Positions 14,399-14,422 of a stretch of DNA of 14,422 nt are shown in pieces. Positions within the stretch are counted from its first letter, which is position 1. The number at the start of each line of letters is the position of its first letter. The position numbers were made by a program, and so were the translations under genes. Source of the DNA: Candidatus Merdimorpha stercoravium (GTDB taxonomy: Bacteria > Bacteroidota > Bacteroidia > Flavobacteriales > UBA1820); the NCBI GenBank assembly GCA_018715295.1, contig DVLY01000027.1, positions 1 through 14,422 on the forward strand. Reading direction: 5' to 3'. The notes beneath the pieces are model-generated. The model was not told the origin of the DNA. It saw only the letters and a list, made by a program, of their open reading frames with translations, and searched no databases.

Positions 14399-14422
14399 GC
14401 CCCGGGCGTAAACGCCCGGGGC
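14399..14422. terminator. Strong GC palindrome at window end, probable terminator
   Basis: GCCCCGGGCG and CGCCCGGGGC form a perfect 10-bp stem with loop TAAA. It lies 72 nt after the adenosyltransferase stop. A T tract, if any, would be beyond the window, so whether it is an intrinsic terminator for the recQ transcript cannot be settled here. Confidence 0.6.

Overview
The window is a piece of a GC-rich (estimated by eye at about 60%) Bacteroidales-type chromosome. Two things point there. First, the protein families have Bacteroidota form: a single-chain PurL of about 1,233 residues with an ETHNFPT motif, a 727-residue RecQ with a C-terminal helix-turn-helix, TatC with a long first periplasmic loop, and a DnaQ-like exonuclease fused to a GIY-YIG domain. 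Second, two promoters match the Bacteroidota consensus (-33 TTTG, -7 TAnnTTTG). A Rikenellaceae/Alistipes-like host would fit the GC content, but that is a guess. No mobile element, CRISPR array, tRNA or rRNA was seen; this is mostly a core housekeeping and envelope region.

Layout. Positions 2-610 (+) hold the end of a TPR-like lipoprotein gene that begins before the window. It converges on a minus-strand run with this transcription order: purL (purine synthesis), a small single-pass membrane protein, a yggS-type PLP-homeostasis protein, and an exonuclease/GIY-YIG protein (6816 down to 719). The run has its own promoter at about 6889-6896. Upstream of it is a second minus-strand run devoted to the cell envelope: kdsD (Kdo precursor), tatC (folded-protein export), lptB (LPS export ATPase) and dacB (PBP4-type peptidoglycan hydrolase), from 11404 down to 6934, with a promoter at 11448-11479. 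Divergent from kdsD is a plus-strand pair, recQ helicase and a PduO-type cobalamin adenosyltransferase (11561-14326), followed by a structured 3' region and a strong palindrome at the window edge.

How the genes relate. kdsD makes arabinose 5-phosphate for Kdo, an LPS core sugar. LptB powers LPS transport, DacB trims peptidoglycan in the periplasm, and TatC exports folded proteins, so this is a coherent envelope operon. The purL run mixes purine synthesis, PLP handling and DNA processing and is probably grouped by transcription rather than by pathway.

Most worth a second look: (1) the small membrane-protein gene ends at a TGA, but the same frame stays open for 56 more codons through a Q/E/N-rich tandem repeat and then closes with an ATGA overlap on the yggS start, as if one gene had been split by one stop codon. 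(2) The GIY-YIG domain of the exonuclease fusion appears to have lost its catalytic Arg and Glu. (3) RecQ lacks the zinc-binding cysteines. (4) TatC has Ile where the signal-peptide-binding Glu normally sits. (5) A UUCG hairpin sits at the predicted 5' end of the purL mRNA, and a palindromic element overlaps the kdsD promoter. I found no clear evidence of a wholly new multi-gene system.
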